Positions 1-12,646 of a stretch of DNA of 64,000 bases are shown in pieces; the first letter of the stretch is position 1, and every line of letters begins with the position of its first letter. The stretch is from Melanocharis versteri (lineage: Eukaryota; Chordata; Aves; Passeriformes; Melanocharitidae), in the NCBI GenBank assembly GCA_013397845.1, contig VZTG01005253.1, forward strand, positions 248,001-312,000, read 5' to 3'. A program made the translations under genes and the position numbers. The notes beneath the pieces were generated by a model. That model was not told where the DNA came from, did not search any database, and worked only from the letters and a program-made list of their open reading frames with translations.

Positions 1-295
1 ATTGCATCTCCACCTCTCTTATTCACTAAGAAATTCAACCCACAAAATAAATTGGCTGTAAGCATTTTGCTGGCAGCTATCTGGAATGCTGTGGTTGCTA
101 CAAAACCTCAGGTTTAAAAACCACTGTGACCCTGAAAGGAAGCCCAGGTGCTAGAAAATAAACCCGTGGACATTATGGAGAGATGATTGAAAGACAGGAA
201 TTGTAAAACAAAAACAAACAAACAATTTTTTTTTAAATTTTAAATTAAAGAAGTTGGGAAAGTACAGTTATGGGAAGAAAATTAAATGTACTACT

Positions 296-378
296 GGATT
301 TGGCAGTGTTAAATTTACATTGAACTTGATCATCTTAGAGGTCTTTTCCAACCTAAATAATTCTACCATTCTACGATA
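296..378 (+). mobile_element. CR1 LINE 3' end, short and diverged
   Basis: The stretch reads TTGATCATCTTAGAGG, then TCTTTTCCAACCTAAATAA and a decayed copy of the ATTCTATGATTCTA terminal repeat (ATTCTACCATTCTACGAT). This is the 3' end of a plus-oriented CR1 truncated at its 5' side, as is typical for this family. The tail substitutions show it is not recent. Confidence 0.8.
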
Positions 379-2630
379 ATCCCTTCCTATTTCACCTTTT
401 GACCACATGCCAAGACAGTCTTTTCTAGAATTATTAACAACTTTTATCTCATAGCCACCAAGGTCATAATCAGCTTTTGAATCCAAATGTGTCAGTTCAG
501 TTTCACTTCATCAAGTGGGCCTCCAAGCCTTTCTGTTTCTGCTTTTCAGCCATTTTCCTCCCCTGTGATACTAATGATTGTTTCCTACTTTTTCTGATGT
601 TTTATCCTCTTGATAGCATCACCTTCACTACCAACATGGAAAGTCCTAGGCTGTCAGGGTGTGCATAGTGCATGCTGGGTGGGATTTGCAAGGGTGACTG
701 CTAAAAAAAAGTGAGCCATTTCTGGACTCTCACAGTCCTGTGGTGGTGCAGCAGCCCAGCCCCAAGGTTATGCTACTGTCGAGGGCTGCAATGGACCGGA
801 CCATCAGGAATAGAATGTTTTCCATTTTTTTTTTCTCTTTTTTTTCAATATGTTTCCAATAATTAGCAAAGAATATTAAGAAACTTTAAGCCCTAGAGTA
901 AGGTTTTTACCTAAGCTGCAGACCCGGCTAGTGTGTGTTAATTCAGTTTCCACACGTATTGCCCTTGCCTTAGGAGCCAAGAGTTGCCAAATGTCCAGTT
1001 GATCAAACCCTCCAAAGCGATGCAGAGTGAGGCAGACATGCTTCTGTCCATGCCATACTGCTACTGTAACTACAGCACATCAGTGATCCCCCGGTGCAAA
1101 TAACACATTCTCGGTGTTGTTTAAGCACTTCAGAGGCAGCCGCTATGGTATCTGGTTACATTCTTCGGGTGAGGTCATGCCATGAGAGCAATTTCACTGC
1201 TGACTGCAGACAGCACCTACCCCTCCTTGTGCTTCTACATCTGCCTTGCATGAATTGAAGAGCTAATCTTCTTCCAGAAATGCTGCCCTCCAGCCTAGAG
1301 ACCCTGCCTATCTTGTCTGCTATGCTGAAATAATCCAACTTCAGTGCTGAAAATAGGAAAAGCAGCTGGTGGGGCTTAAAAACTTTACTCTCACAAACCA
1401 GATTTACTTCACATTGTGCTTTCCAGAGCTCTTTTTAGGATTTCTATTTAATCTGAAAGATGAGATCCTACAGAATCTGCTTCTCTTAATGCTTGGTAGC
1501 AGCAGATATTAATTTCAAGTCTTTCAAAACAGTAAACATTCAGACTACCTGTACACTGTCATGGCTGAAAAACACACATATATGGTTCTTTCTCACTTTA
1601 TATTTCCTCACTGATTTTTATTTTATGCAAATACTTTGCAGTGGTAGCCTCAGTCTTACTCTTCTTTATTTTGGTGAGGTTTGTGGTCTTGTAGTACTGC
1701 TACAGTCAAATGAAAAGCCTCCAGATGCTGGAGCTGCCCCATTGCTGGACAATGGGCACAGACAGGTCACTTCCAGATGTGGACTGACAGGTCTGTTCTC
1801 AGATGGATACAGATCTATTAGGAGAGGTTAAGACCTCTTGAAACAGGTGATTTTCTCTCAATGACTTCTGGCCACACTCTCCGTGGCACGAAGGTGGGAG
1901 CAAAGGCCAGTCAGCCTTCACAAGCAGATGGAGTGCAGTGGAACAGGCAGAAGAAACAGGAGCTGACTCCCCTCCACATTCCCAAGGAGGTTCAGTGGCT
2001 GCAGTGCCTTTAGCTGACACAGGCTCAGGTGGTGGCAGGAAGGAAAGATGTGTGAGCAGATCTGCTGGGTGACACCGTGCCCGTCTGCTCGGGGGCTGCT
2101 GCTCTGGCTGCTCTGGGGATAAGGCCACACAAGGCTCCAGTGAGGGAGCCTGCTCCTGCCTTAATATGGCAAATCCAAGCCTGGCTCAGGAATAGGTCTG
2201 CTTTTCTTTAGTCAAGTCTTGCTAGCTAAAGTCTCTCAGGATGAGGCTATAGACCTTCCCATAACACCTGCAATAGCTATGTTGTGTAGTTAAAAACTTA
2301 GACTTACCACTGGCTTTTACACAAGTTTCTAATGACGCAATTATTCTGATACTATTCAAGGCTGTAATTTTAGTTATTGGTTGATGCGGTTAGGTATTTA
2401 ATTGCTTATTATAGTTGATTACTTACATTGATTACATTACTTTGATTATAGGGTTTGTTATATGAACTGATTGCTCTGTCTTGATTGTAATGATGTTGTG
2501 CCATGTGAGTAATTAACGTTTCCACAAGAATGCAAGAACTGTTTATTCTGTTCCTGGTAATGTAACTTAAATACATGAAAAACTGCTCCATCTCCTTCCT
2601 ATTGCCTTAATGCTATCAGAATATGTAAGA

Positions 2631-2779
2631 AATCACAGAACCACAAAATATTCTGAGTTGGAAGGGACCCACAAGGATCATCAAGTCCAACTCTTAAGCA
2701 AATGGAATGATCCCACAGAGGGATCAAACCTGCAACCTTGGCATTATGAGCACCATGCTTTAACCAACTGAGCTAATCT
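2631..2779 (-). mobile_element. TguSINE1-like SINE: tRNA-Ile head, CR1 tail
   Basis: Read on the minus strand, 2779-2703 matches the body of tRNA-Ile: AGCTCAGTTGGTTAAAGC (D arm and A box region), GGTGCTCATAATGCCAAGG (anticodon arm) and GGTTTGATCCC (B box region, GGTTCGATCC in the intact tRNA). It then passes into a CR1-type 3' end (2702-2631: GACTTGATGATCC, CCTTCCAACTCAGAATATT, ending TTCTGTGATT). A tRNA promoter fused to a CR1 tail, moved by CR1 machinery, is the described structure of the passerine TguSINE1. The anticodon is mutated from AAT to CAT and several stem positions are changed, so this is a dead SINE copy and not a tRNA gene. Confidence 0.85.
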
Positions 2780-5418
2780 CATATAAATCTCTAAGTGTAC
2801 TGCTGCAAGAAATGCCATTTTGGAAGACATTAGCCTTTAGATATCTGAAATACTGAATATCCTGCTGACTGAAATGTACAGGGGTTTAATTTATAATGCT
2901 CTTTTGGATTTATTTTACAGCAAAGGGAAGGAAAAGAGGCTGCACTAAATACACCTAATTGAGCAATATATAAATGTATTGAATATCTACATCTGCAAAT
3001 AAAATGCTGGAGGCTTAATTAACATTGCAGTGTTGATTTTAATTTTCAGGGCATGGCACAACATATCCCTATTATAATTCAAGTAATGTAATAACAACTT
3101 TAAGTATGAAATTTTTATGTTAGGTATTGAGCAGAAAACAGGCAGAAAGCAGGTGTTCATGCCCAGCAATTTGCCATCAAAGCTCCCTATCATTCCTGTA
3201 ACAGAGAGACCCCCACTGACACATGTCAGCCAGGCTGACAGGGCTCATCCGAGTGGGAGGGACTGCAGGATTGGGCCCCAAAATGTAAGAGAGGAAAAAG
3301 TCCATGAGAGAAGCCTCAAAAGGAATGGAAAGACATGAGTTATAAAAGTCAAATAGTCTAAACAATTAGTGAAATGGTTCATGAATGCCTGGACTGCTCA
3401 GATACAATTAGTTTTTTCCCATCTCCTCTGGCTTGTCATCTTGAAGCTCACATGCATTTCAGAAGATAAGAAATGTTGAAATACATGGTGCTCAATGCTC
3501 CAGAGGCAGAAAAGTCACTGGATATACTGATGGCTGGGAATGTGGAGAGAATTGCACTGAGCCATACACACAAGAAAATTCTAGGCAGATTTGGTAAGAA
3601 AAAAATATTCCTAACTATATTACCTTCTTGGAATTTATCATAAAAGACTAAATAAATATATTACAAGTGTAAAGTTCCATAATCTAGCAGCGGTGATGCA
3701 ACACATTTTAATAAGCTCTTAACAGAGCCATAAATAATCATCAATCAAAACTTTGCTGAATACCTGGGAACATACTTTCCATGGACAATATATGCAACTG
3801 AATAATCATCCACCCACAGAGAGAGAAATTCCTGCTCCATGATATGATTATTCATACTAATCATGGTTTCTTCTTAAAGGTGAAGCAAATAAAACCTTTT
3901 GTTAGGGTAAATTGCAGCATACTGAAACACTCTTAATTTTTACTCTAGTAGAATTTAAGGACAATGCCTTTTCCTTTTTTCCTTTTTTAAACTCCATTAG
4001 TTTCTGCACTGGGCAACTGAAAACACTGTTTTTCTTTTGAGAAATTATGAAAAAAAAAATGAAGCATTTTTGCTGTAATCTGAAGTCTGCAGGTGGTTAC
4101 TTTCTCTCCCACTCTATGTCTGTGTAGAAGCTTTGAATTTTTTTCATAGAAAAGAAATGTCTGTTGTTAGTCTAGAAATTTCTGAGAATAGGAAACAATA
4201 AAGGAAATTATCTTCTGCTGGCAGCACATCAGAGTGAAGTAGATTATGCTTTTCAGAACAGACTGCAAGCCCTTTGCCCCAGTCACCCACCTTTCTGAGG
4301 ATTAAAGTGTAATTAACTTGCTTTGTACACTTTGCATAAATTCCGTCATGGCTGGTGCTTTGCAAAGTAACAGAGTAAAGATGGAAGTAGACAATAAATC
4401 TCCCCTGACCCAAGCTGTTATTCTACATTGCTGAACAAATTCTACCGTCTCTGCCACTCACCTGATTTTTGGATGCATAGAAGCCACACAGATGCATAAG
4501 ATCATAATCTATGGAAACTAAAATACCAGTGTAATTTTAAATTTGGATCAAATCCTTCTCACTTTCTCACATCTCGTATTATTTCTTGCATTAATAATAC
4601 GATTATTAATATCAGTAAAATGTGTAGAATTTCCCTATCCTATTTCCTTATGTCTGGAGCTGATTTACGATATACTCAGTGGAATTCATACCTAAGTACA
4701 CTAGAAGCAAAGCTAGAAGAAAATAATTTAATTTTCAGAGCCAAAGAAATTGGAAGTGCCAGATTTGCAACTACCCCAATGCACTAAAAATTCTGTCCAG
4801 TTGTACACTGACATTCTGGTCTCTGGGCAAGAGGATCATGCAATTAAATGGTAGTGGCATTTAACCATTAGCTCTCAAATATTCAAATGTTTTGGTCATT
4901 CCCTTAACATTTTCTCACAGTACAAACTCCTAATTTAAAACAAAGGAGTAATCTTCCTCCCTCCCTACTGCACGTAATTGTAGTAAGATGGTCTTACTGC
5001 ATCTTCACAGAACTCTTCCCTCAAAGCTGCCTTGCTGCAGTTTGAATGACCAAAGTAATGACATTAACGAGAGATCTCCGTTTGGGCTGTTACATCTCAA
5101 AGAGGGAAGCTGATGGACCAGTGTTTATGTCAGGGGGCTAGGGAATCCTGGACCAATCCTTGGTTTTGTCAGCAGTGAAGGCATTTGTCCTCCACAGTGT
5201 GGCAGATGGGAAAGGAACTGGGAATCTCTTTTCCCTTCTCATCAAGAAGTGAATTCCTCTTTGGTATCCAAACACAGTGTGTGTGCTGCCTAATGGTTTA
5301 GATATTTCTGTTTGGTTGGCACAAGACCAGCCCTTTTCCTTCAGGAGAACAAGACACAGCAGGGAAGAAAGAAGGGATTTTAAAGAATTTGCAATTTGGC
5401 TAAACCTGAAAGGAATTT

Positions 5419-5458
5419 GGGGGGGGGGGGGGGGGGGGGGGGTGAAAAAGGGGGNNNN
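5419..5458. repeat. 24-base G homopolymer ending in a 4-base gap
   Basis: An uninterrupted run of 24 G (5419-5442) is followed by TGAAAAAGGGGG, four N (5455-5458) and more G. The run can form a G-quadruplex and is a known failure point for sequencing, which explains the gap. True length is uncertain. Confidence 0.9.
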
Positions 5459-7445
5459 GGGGTGTGTGCAGGGAAGTGCTGTGTAAACAGTGGGCTTTGT
5501 TCCTGGCAGTGTGAGAGGCTCTGCAAACTCGAGGGGAAATTGTAAGAGGTACTCCAAACAAAAGGGTTGCCATTATTTTTCTTACTGCAAAATATCTGGC
5601 AACCAAACTAATGCATACTACCAGCTCCTCTGTAATGTCAGTATACTCAGGCTGTATGCTGAGCACTTACCTGTCTGGAAACAGGAATATCAGATTGCAG
5701 ATTTGTGGGTACAAAAACCCTGTATCTGTGTTCTAGACCAGAAAACATTAGCAAGATGCCAGTTTTGCTGACAAGTCCCTGGATGTATCCAATATATTCT
5801 ATATGTATGTACTCATACACATATTAATATATTAAATGTATTCATCATTGGGTTGTCTTGCATGTTGTCCAGTATGTGAGGAATAGTAGTTTTAGTAGAG
5901 ATATTCAGTTATTTTCATGTTAAAGATTGCATTTCCTCTGTTGATTTGAAGACCAGCAAACCTAGATCAGAAATCTTGATAAATGGTTTTCAAGTGTTTT
6001 TAATCTATCAAATCCTAAACATTTTCCAGCAGAGAACAGGTCCTGGCACCACATAGATGGGTTTTTCAAGAGGTAATAGAGTTCCCACCTGACTGTAAAA
6101 ATAGTTCATAGGAGCCTCTTTGAAGACCCTGCTCTAGAATGACCTCCTGCATAACAAAGGCTAAATAATTTCATCCCAAGACATATGCTTCACATTCATA
6201 ACCTCTGGATAAGCTTCGTAAGATTACACAAAAAGAAGCTTGAGTTTTAAATATTTCAGTGATGGAGAACTACCCATAACCTCAACAAAGCTGCTTCCAT
6301 AATTCATTATTGTCAAAACCATGTCTGCTCCATGGTTTGAATCTTTTTAGCATTGACTTCAACTCATTGCATTTACTTTGTTTTTGTGTGAGAGACTAAA
6401 AGCCGTCTGCTATCAGATAACCTTTGACTACACAGACACCTTAGAGAGGCCACAATCAATTTACCTGTCAACCTTTTCTATGTTAAATGAAATAAATCAA
6501 ACTTTTGCATACTGTGTCTAAAAGCAACCACTCCAGATTTCAGATGTTTCTTCTCCAAACTCTTTCCAAGTCAATAAGGTCCTTGGCAAAGCACCAAGAA
6601 ACACCAGAGCTGGAATCAGTAATCTAGCAGTGGTCCCACAGGCTATTCCTATATTGCCAAATAAAAGCCAGGGACCAAACTCCACATAGTCCCACCACTT
6701 TGCTCACACCAACACAGCTTAGCATTATCTGCCTAGCTCAGATTTGGTTTCAAAATAGCTTGTGGGGGTGGTCTGAAACTCTTCTGTAATGTCAGTACAT
6801 TCTCTTCTACTAGATTTCCTCACGACTTCTGTTTCCTTTTGACTTACGTACCTCTGACTAATTTACCTTTCACAGGACTGGGCACTCGCAAGCTGTAATG
6901 TGCTTCACAGGGAAAATATATCTGAGTAACAGGAACAAAAATGATAGTACAACAGGCTCCAAGTTTTCAGGCCCTCTAGGAAAATTCTTTTTCAAAGTAT
7001 TTGCCCTTTGATTTAAAGTATAGTCAACTGCATTTGGATGTGCGAATGTGGTTGTCTTGCAGTACAAAAGAGAAATCTTGGCAGATGGGCTTAAGCTGGT
7101 TGCAAGAATCCTCCTTTGCTCCAACCCTTGAGCTAAGTTCATAAAAAAGAATTAATCCCACCCTGTAAATAGTTAGCACTCTAGGAATGGTCTCTGTGCT
7201 TCCCATCTCAGTATCAGATGCAAGGTCTAATACTAGAATTAATACTGTGGGATAGTTGACCATTGGCATCAAAATGCACTGGTTGCAAACTTAAGCACTC
7301 TGTATTTAAGAAGTTCACCAATGAAATAATTTTACCTCAGTGGACCATCAATAAATAAATCACTACTGAACCAGTGCTAGTTTTCAATTTTAAGTGTTTA
7401 GCACTCACTCTGCTAAAAAAAGAAAAATACAACTGCAAAGCCTTT

Positions 7446-8028
7446 CAGAATCACAGAATAGTTGGGGTTGGAAGAGACCTTTAAAGCCCATCTAAAGGCA
7501 ATGAACATCTTCAGCTAGACCAGGCTGCTCAGAGTCCTGTCCAACCTGACCTTGAATGTTTCCACGGATGGGGTACCTACCACCTCTCTGGGCAATCTGT
7601 TTCACTGTTTTACTACCCTCATTGTCAAAAATGTCTTCCTTGCATCTCATCTAAATTGACCCTCTTTTAGTTTAAAACCATGACCCCTTGTCCTATCACA
7701 ACAGGGCCTGCTAAAAATTTTGTCTCTATCTTTCTTATAGGCCCCTTTAGGTATGGAAAGGCACCATCTGGTTTCCATGGAGCCTTCTTTCCAGGCTAAA
7801 CAACCCCAGCTATCTCAGCCTGTCTTCATAGGAGTGGTGCTCCATCTCTCTGATCATCTTTGTGGCCCTCCTCTGGACTTGCTCCAAGGGGTCCATGTCC
7901 TTCCTGTGCTGATGAGGACCCCAGAGCTGGATGCAGCACTCCAGGTGGGCTCTCACCAGAGCAGAGCAGAGCAGAGCAGAGGGGCAGAATCACCTCCCCT
8001 GACCTGCTGGCCATGCTGCTTTTGATGC
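7446..8028 (-). mobile_element. CR1 LINE 3' fragment, inverted
   Basis: This starts with CAGAATCACAGAATAGTTGG and GGTTGGAAGAGACC, the inverted CR1 3' end. It continues through GACCAGGCTGCTCAGAG, CCCTTGTCCTATCAC, AACAACCCCAGC and GGCCCTCCTCTGGAC, all familiar CR1 3'-region blocks. About 580 bp is present and the 5' remainder is missing. The reading frames at 7753-8153 lie inside it and are not genes. Near the far end a GCAGA pentamer is repeated about four times (about 7961-7980). Confidence 0.93.
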
Positions 8029-8504
8029 TTTTTATGGTATATGCTATGCCGTGCTATTATATTAATGAGTCATACAGGATGGAAACGGAATTAAAAGTAA
8101 TTAGCTGTAATTTTGTCTCATGTGGGAACACGGAGAACATAAAATGCATTTAGTGTTGTTCTCCAGAGAATCTACCTAACTTAATTCCAGTGAGAAATTA
8201 TTCTTTGAGTTGTGTTTTCTACCACGAGTTGTCAAGGTAACGACTTTGTTAGACACGGAATACAACTATCTGTGTTTTTCTTCAAAGGGAAAGCCAACAG
8301 GCTTGCTCAGAACATTTTCAAATGGCTTTTTAGAGCATCTGGCCTGTAGCGTGCAAGACTGTGGCCTGTGCTACATGCCACGGGCATATGAAGTCACCCC
8401 GCAGTAAAATGCAGTGGTGGCCAGCAAAGCTGCTGGTCACCCCTGCTGCTGTCCTTGTCCGAGTGTCTGTAACCTCCATGAGAAGCTCCAAAGATGGGAA
8501 GAGG

Positions 8505-8660
8505 GCTGGCACCCTCGGCTACGGCGTGTGCAACCACGGGATGGTGCCGCCAGCTCCTGAGGGCACAGGCGCGGCACCGGCATCGTCCGGCCCAGGCCCC
8601 GCGGAGCGGCTGGGAGCCCACGGGCCACTGCTGGGCAGGGCTCGCTGCGTCTCTGCTGGG
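8505..8660. other. Orphan CpG-rich patch inside intron 4
   Basis: About 155 bp with many CG dinucleotides (for example GGCGCGGCACCGGCATCGTCC and CCCCGCGGAGCGG) in otherwise AT-rich intron. It is not recognisable as CR1 or as coding sequence, although open frames cross it on both strands. Possible readings are an intragenic or alternative promoter, an enhancer-type unmethylated island, or a GC-rich remnant of an unrecognised repeat. Confidence 0.45.
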
Positions 8661-9308
8661 CAACCATTACCACAGAAACCAGCAGATCTTCATCACACAG
8701 AATGTATTTATAATTTGTTCACTAGGCCGGGGCTGCCAGCTCGACGTTACTCAATACAGCAGCTTTGGAGTTCTACCAAGCAGAGCTCAATTCGCATGAG
8801 CATCCCCCAGATCAAAGGCTCCATTTTCCCATCGCCTTGTCTCTGTGCCTCCCAGAAAGTGAGTTTACATAGTGCCTGTCTTATTAAACAGTATTTTGAG
8901 CTAACATATATAAAGAGAAAGCAAGTATCTCAAGTCTAATTTCCAAACTCCCAAATCAGTAGGTGATTACCCAGCTGGTGCACTTCAGCAGTCCACAAGC
9001 TGCACTGAAACCACGTGGGTGAAGATCCGAATGTAGGAGTGTTTCAGCATCCTCCACTTCAGCTAGGTTTGTTCTCAGATTCAGGGCTTAGCGCTTGATG
9101 ACATATTCTATTTCAATTAATTCCTTAAACCATTACTTATCAAGAGGAAGAAACTAGGTCAGCGGAAAATTAAATTAAATCAATGTTACACAGAAGTGGC
9201 TTTCCAGAAGAGGAGAGGAACAACTTAACACTTCTTGGTTTGGTGTGCATTTTAGATCTCATGATGGACAAGCAGTTCTGCCTTCCACAGCACCCAGCTT
9301 TTCCTTCA

Positions 9309-9341
9309 GAGAATCACAGAATGAACTAGGTTGGAAAAGGC
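9309..9341 (-). mobile_element. Possible CR1 3' tip, inverted
   Basis: The string AGAATCACAGAATGAACTAGG then TTGGAAAAGG resembles the inverted CR1 terminus, but the following sequence does not continue into CR1. It may be a severely truncated insertion or a chance match. Confidence 0.4.
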
Positions 9342-11248
9342 AATTTCCTCACTTCAGCCCTGTATTTCTTGCTGCTGGCTATTTTAGGTTCTTCCTGGAG
9401 AACAACTGCAAAGCTAAAGATCATGTGGCAATGGTCAAAGCTTGCAGTCATGAATAAGAGGTTGTAGCTATTGCAGAGAATGTGTACCTGAGGTGGGATA
9501 GGGTATCTCCCTCTGTGGTGGGAGGAGGCTGTTGAATCATCTCCAATTGCACAATTGGACTATTCTCATTTGCTAAATAACAAAATGTCTCAAGCAAACA
9601 CAAATGCACATAAATTCCTTTAATCACCATATTTTTCTGAAATAACATCACTGCACTTTAATTTCAACTTTGATTCATTTCACTTGATTCTAGTTTGAGT
9701 TGGTTTTTTTTAAGGTGAATTACATCTGCATTATTTTTTAAATAAGCTACTGCTATTTTAAATCAAGCTACATTTCCTTCAATGTTCTTAATTTTATAAA
9801 TGGCATGATCCAGAGCTTTCTATTATGCAAAGTAAATCTTAAATAATTTAAGTATCTCTTTTCTGAAATACATCCATTTCCTGGAAGAATTTTTGTCAAT
9901 TTCATGCCTTCTTGGGAAGGAAATAAAACAGAGAAAAGTATTTTATTATTCTATTCATGGTTTTATAAGAGCAGGAGAAAATGTGCAACAATACTAGTCT
10001 TCATTCCACTGCAGGCACATACTAAGAAAACTGTAATTATGTGATTTGTCCTCTTCACATCCTTCCCAGCTCAAATGAAGCCAAAAACAAAATGAAAAAG
10101 GGGACACACTTCTTATTCCAAATTAATGTGAAAGATGTTGTATCTGTTGTCAGTCTGAAGACTACTTGGCTTCAGCCACCATTTCTCACAAAAAGTTTAT
10201 GGCTTTAGTATAGACTAGGCACCTGCTCTGACATGGCAGGAATTTGTCTTTTCCCTGACTGGAGGACAGTTTAGTCCAACTCTTCAGCAGTCAGCTCCAA
10301 AGGCAGTGGACAAAGTGGCAACAGCACAACCCAGGTCTGAAAAAGGCTGGTACTGCCTGCAGGGAATGGACTGAATGTGGTGTTGCTGCTCTTCCTGTAG
10401 GAAATGAGCTGTGATGTGAAGAGGACATAAAACTGTGGCAATGACACCGTAGTCTGTATGGCACACGTTCTTTTGATAAGGCCCCACCATTACTGTAAAT
10501 TAAATTGGGAGCACACACTATCATCCTTACAGACTTTCCCAGGTGTGTTAGTCAGAGAAACTTGGTGATGTACACCTTTACTTCACCTGATCCTATCAAG
10601 TTCCTCATTAGACAGAGGAGAATGAGTTGAAGTGAGTGTGATCATGTTGAAATGCAAATTACTATTCCAACAAATGGTGCTACTTGTTATTTCTTTGCTC
10701 TGTAACAGGTGAAGGACACAGCAAGAGACAGATGTGACAAACAAAACTAAGCCCAAATGCAAACAACTGGACATGAATTTCCATGAAGCCTGTCATGATG
10801 TGACTGAAGCAAGATCATGTTATTGGGTTGTACATCTCCAGCACTCTGGGGAACGGCTGGATGGTGACCAGCCCCTTCCAGCCTCCAGCTCTGCACAGGG
10901 GATGCAGTCATATCCAGTCACTGACTCACCAGATACAGAACTGCACCCCAGACTGGAAGATGCTTTTTTCTTGGGTAAGTACAATGACTTTGTGCCTTGG
11001 TGTTCTCCTCCTGAAAACACCTAGAAAGGTGAGAGGGGCGATGCCTGTGTCTGTGCTTGAGACTGAGCACACACTGTCCCCTGACACAGTACCTCGCCTC
11101 AGAGAAGCTGTCTATTCCCAGAAGTGGGGGACTGTGGCTGCACAGCTGCACTGCAGATATAAGGTGTAAGACTGTACAAGTGCCATCTGAACACTTCCTA
11201 ATGATCACATTAAAGTAGGGCAGAAATAAGTCAGGTTCCTGGGAAATT

Positions 11249-11596
11249 ACAGAATGACAGAGTCATCAAGGTTGGAAGATACCTTCAGGATCATTCAGTC
11301 CAGCCATCAACCCTAAATCACCCCTACACCATATCCCTAAGTGACACATCCAGATGCCTCTTGAACACTTCCAGAAACGGTGACTCCATCATCTTCCTGG
11401 GCAACTTTCTCCAATGCTTAACCACTTCCTCAGTATCCAATCTGAACCTCACCTGGCTCAACTTAAGGCAATTTCTTCTCAGATTTTCAAGTGGGGCATA
11501 GCAGAAGAGACTGACTTTCATCTCCTTTCAGATAAATAACCTCTGCTTCTCCAGACTAAACAACCCCAGTCCTCTCAGCCGCTCCAGGACAGGTCC
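11249..11596 (-). mobile_element. CR1 LINE 3' fragment, inverted
   Basis: CR1 blocks in inverted order: AGAGTCATCAAGGTTGGAAG, TCCAGCCATCAACCC, ACACCATATCCCTAAGTG, GATGCCTCTTGAACAC and AACAACCCCAGTCCTCTCAGC. The copy is 5'-truncated in the usual way. The frame at 11324-11521 is a by-product of this element. Confidence 0.92.
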
Positions 11597-12646
11597 AAAA
11601 TTTCAGTAAGTGGCAGTGGTTTTCCAGGGCACAACCACTGCATTTTCTGGAGCAGGGAATCTAAATAGGAATTTGCTCCCCTCCTCTTTTAAGCAGCTCC
11701 CATGGAAAGGCTCTCTGGGCCTATGCTAGTCAGAGACAGTTAAACCAGGTGTCATCCTGACCAACTACAGGGTAAATCCAAGAAAAAGCAGGCCACTTTG
11801 GTATCATGCAGGGTCTGTATACCACAAAACATGACTGTAATCCATTTGTCCATGCTCACGTTGCACACCTCAGTTGTTATACCAATAGATGTCTCCTGTC
11901 TTGTGCAATTCACATGAGGCTCTGAAACCCACATTTTGTTTAAAGCCCTCTTCAATAACAGTAAAATATAAATCCGTTTATAACTTTATGCTCCAAGTGA
12001 TCTGAAGCATAATTATTCTGAGGTATTTGCTAACAGAAATTCAAGTAGGGTCCTGCTGATGCCAGTGGAATTATGCTGCCCCTCAATGAACATAAGCAGA
12101 AAGATGAGCAGGCCCATGGTATTTCATAGCAGAGAGAGGCTCCTATAGCATCACACTTGCTGCATTATTTAGCATACTACATCTGACCTCTAATGTCTAT
12201 TAACACATATGACTACTTATTTCCTGATGATTTTGGAAATCAAAGATCAGTTAAAAGATAGGGTTTCACTTGATTTTTAGGTATTCTATCACAAAAGATA
12301 GAGCAGCAAACAACTCATTTCTAACACATAAACTGGAATATTCAAATCCCATCGGATCTTCTGGTGCTCATCACCGGTTGCATTCCAAATCCTTACTGTG
12401 CCCACAAAGCCTTTGTGCAATAGGAAACAAGCTGGTAGTGGTTGAAATGTCTCCCTTTTCTAAGAAGATAAACCTTATAGCATGCCTTTCATGACATCAT
12501 TTTATATCACCTCTCTATTTGGAATCTCCACCAAGAACAATCAAAAACCCTAATATACTGCTAAACATTAACCAGAAGAAAATAATTGCCTGCTAGAAAA
12601 GACATAAATAATCGAAATTGAAAGATGACAAAATTACTGTACTTAC

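Larger units (their letters stand above)
1..12646 (-). other. TMEM255B intron 4 (5' part, open at left edge)
   Basis: This is AT-rich intronic sequence after the exon 4 donor. I looked on the minus strand for the family's next landmarks: the Cys-rich TCYCCDLY-type loop, the QD..HLY segment and the last membrane helix. I did not find them. What it holds is listed separately: CR1 pieces, a tRNA-derived SINE, a CpG-rich patch and a homopolymer with a gap. The other parts (for example 380-2630, 2780-5400, 5470-7440, 8950-11248 and 11597-12646) show nothing I can name. Confidence 0.75.

Noticed and set aside
910..968. Minus-strand exon-like segment for the next TMEM255B exon
   Set aside because: The donor is plausible (GTAAAA) but the acceptor tract is weak and the translation (VETELTHTSRVCSL) does not match the family's Cys-rich loop.
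2703..2779. A tRNA-Ile gene on the minus strand
   Set aside because: The anticodon and several stem bases are mutated and it is fused to a CR1 tail, so it is a SINE head.
5138..5557. 139-residue minus-strand frame with a polyproline stretch
   Set aside because: The polyproline is a translation of the G homopolymer, and the frame crosses an assembly gap.
5679..5725. Minus-strand segment ending CCAGACAG|GTAAGT
   Set aside because: Good donor, but none of the open translations resembles TMEM255B and the upstream acceptor is ambiguous.
7753..8153. Overlapping frames of 90 and 97 residues
   Set aside because: They begin inside an inverted CR1 3' fragment and are not host coding sequence.
8361..8939. 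192-residue plus-strand frame in intron 4
   Set aside because: It spans the CpG-rich patch, where stop codons are rare, and shows no recognisable protein; opposite-strand frames are also open.
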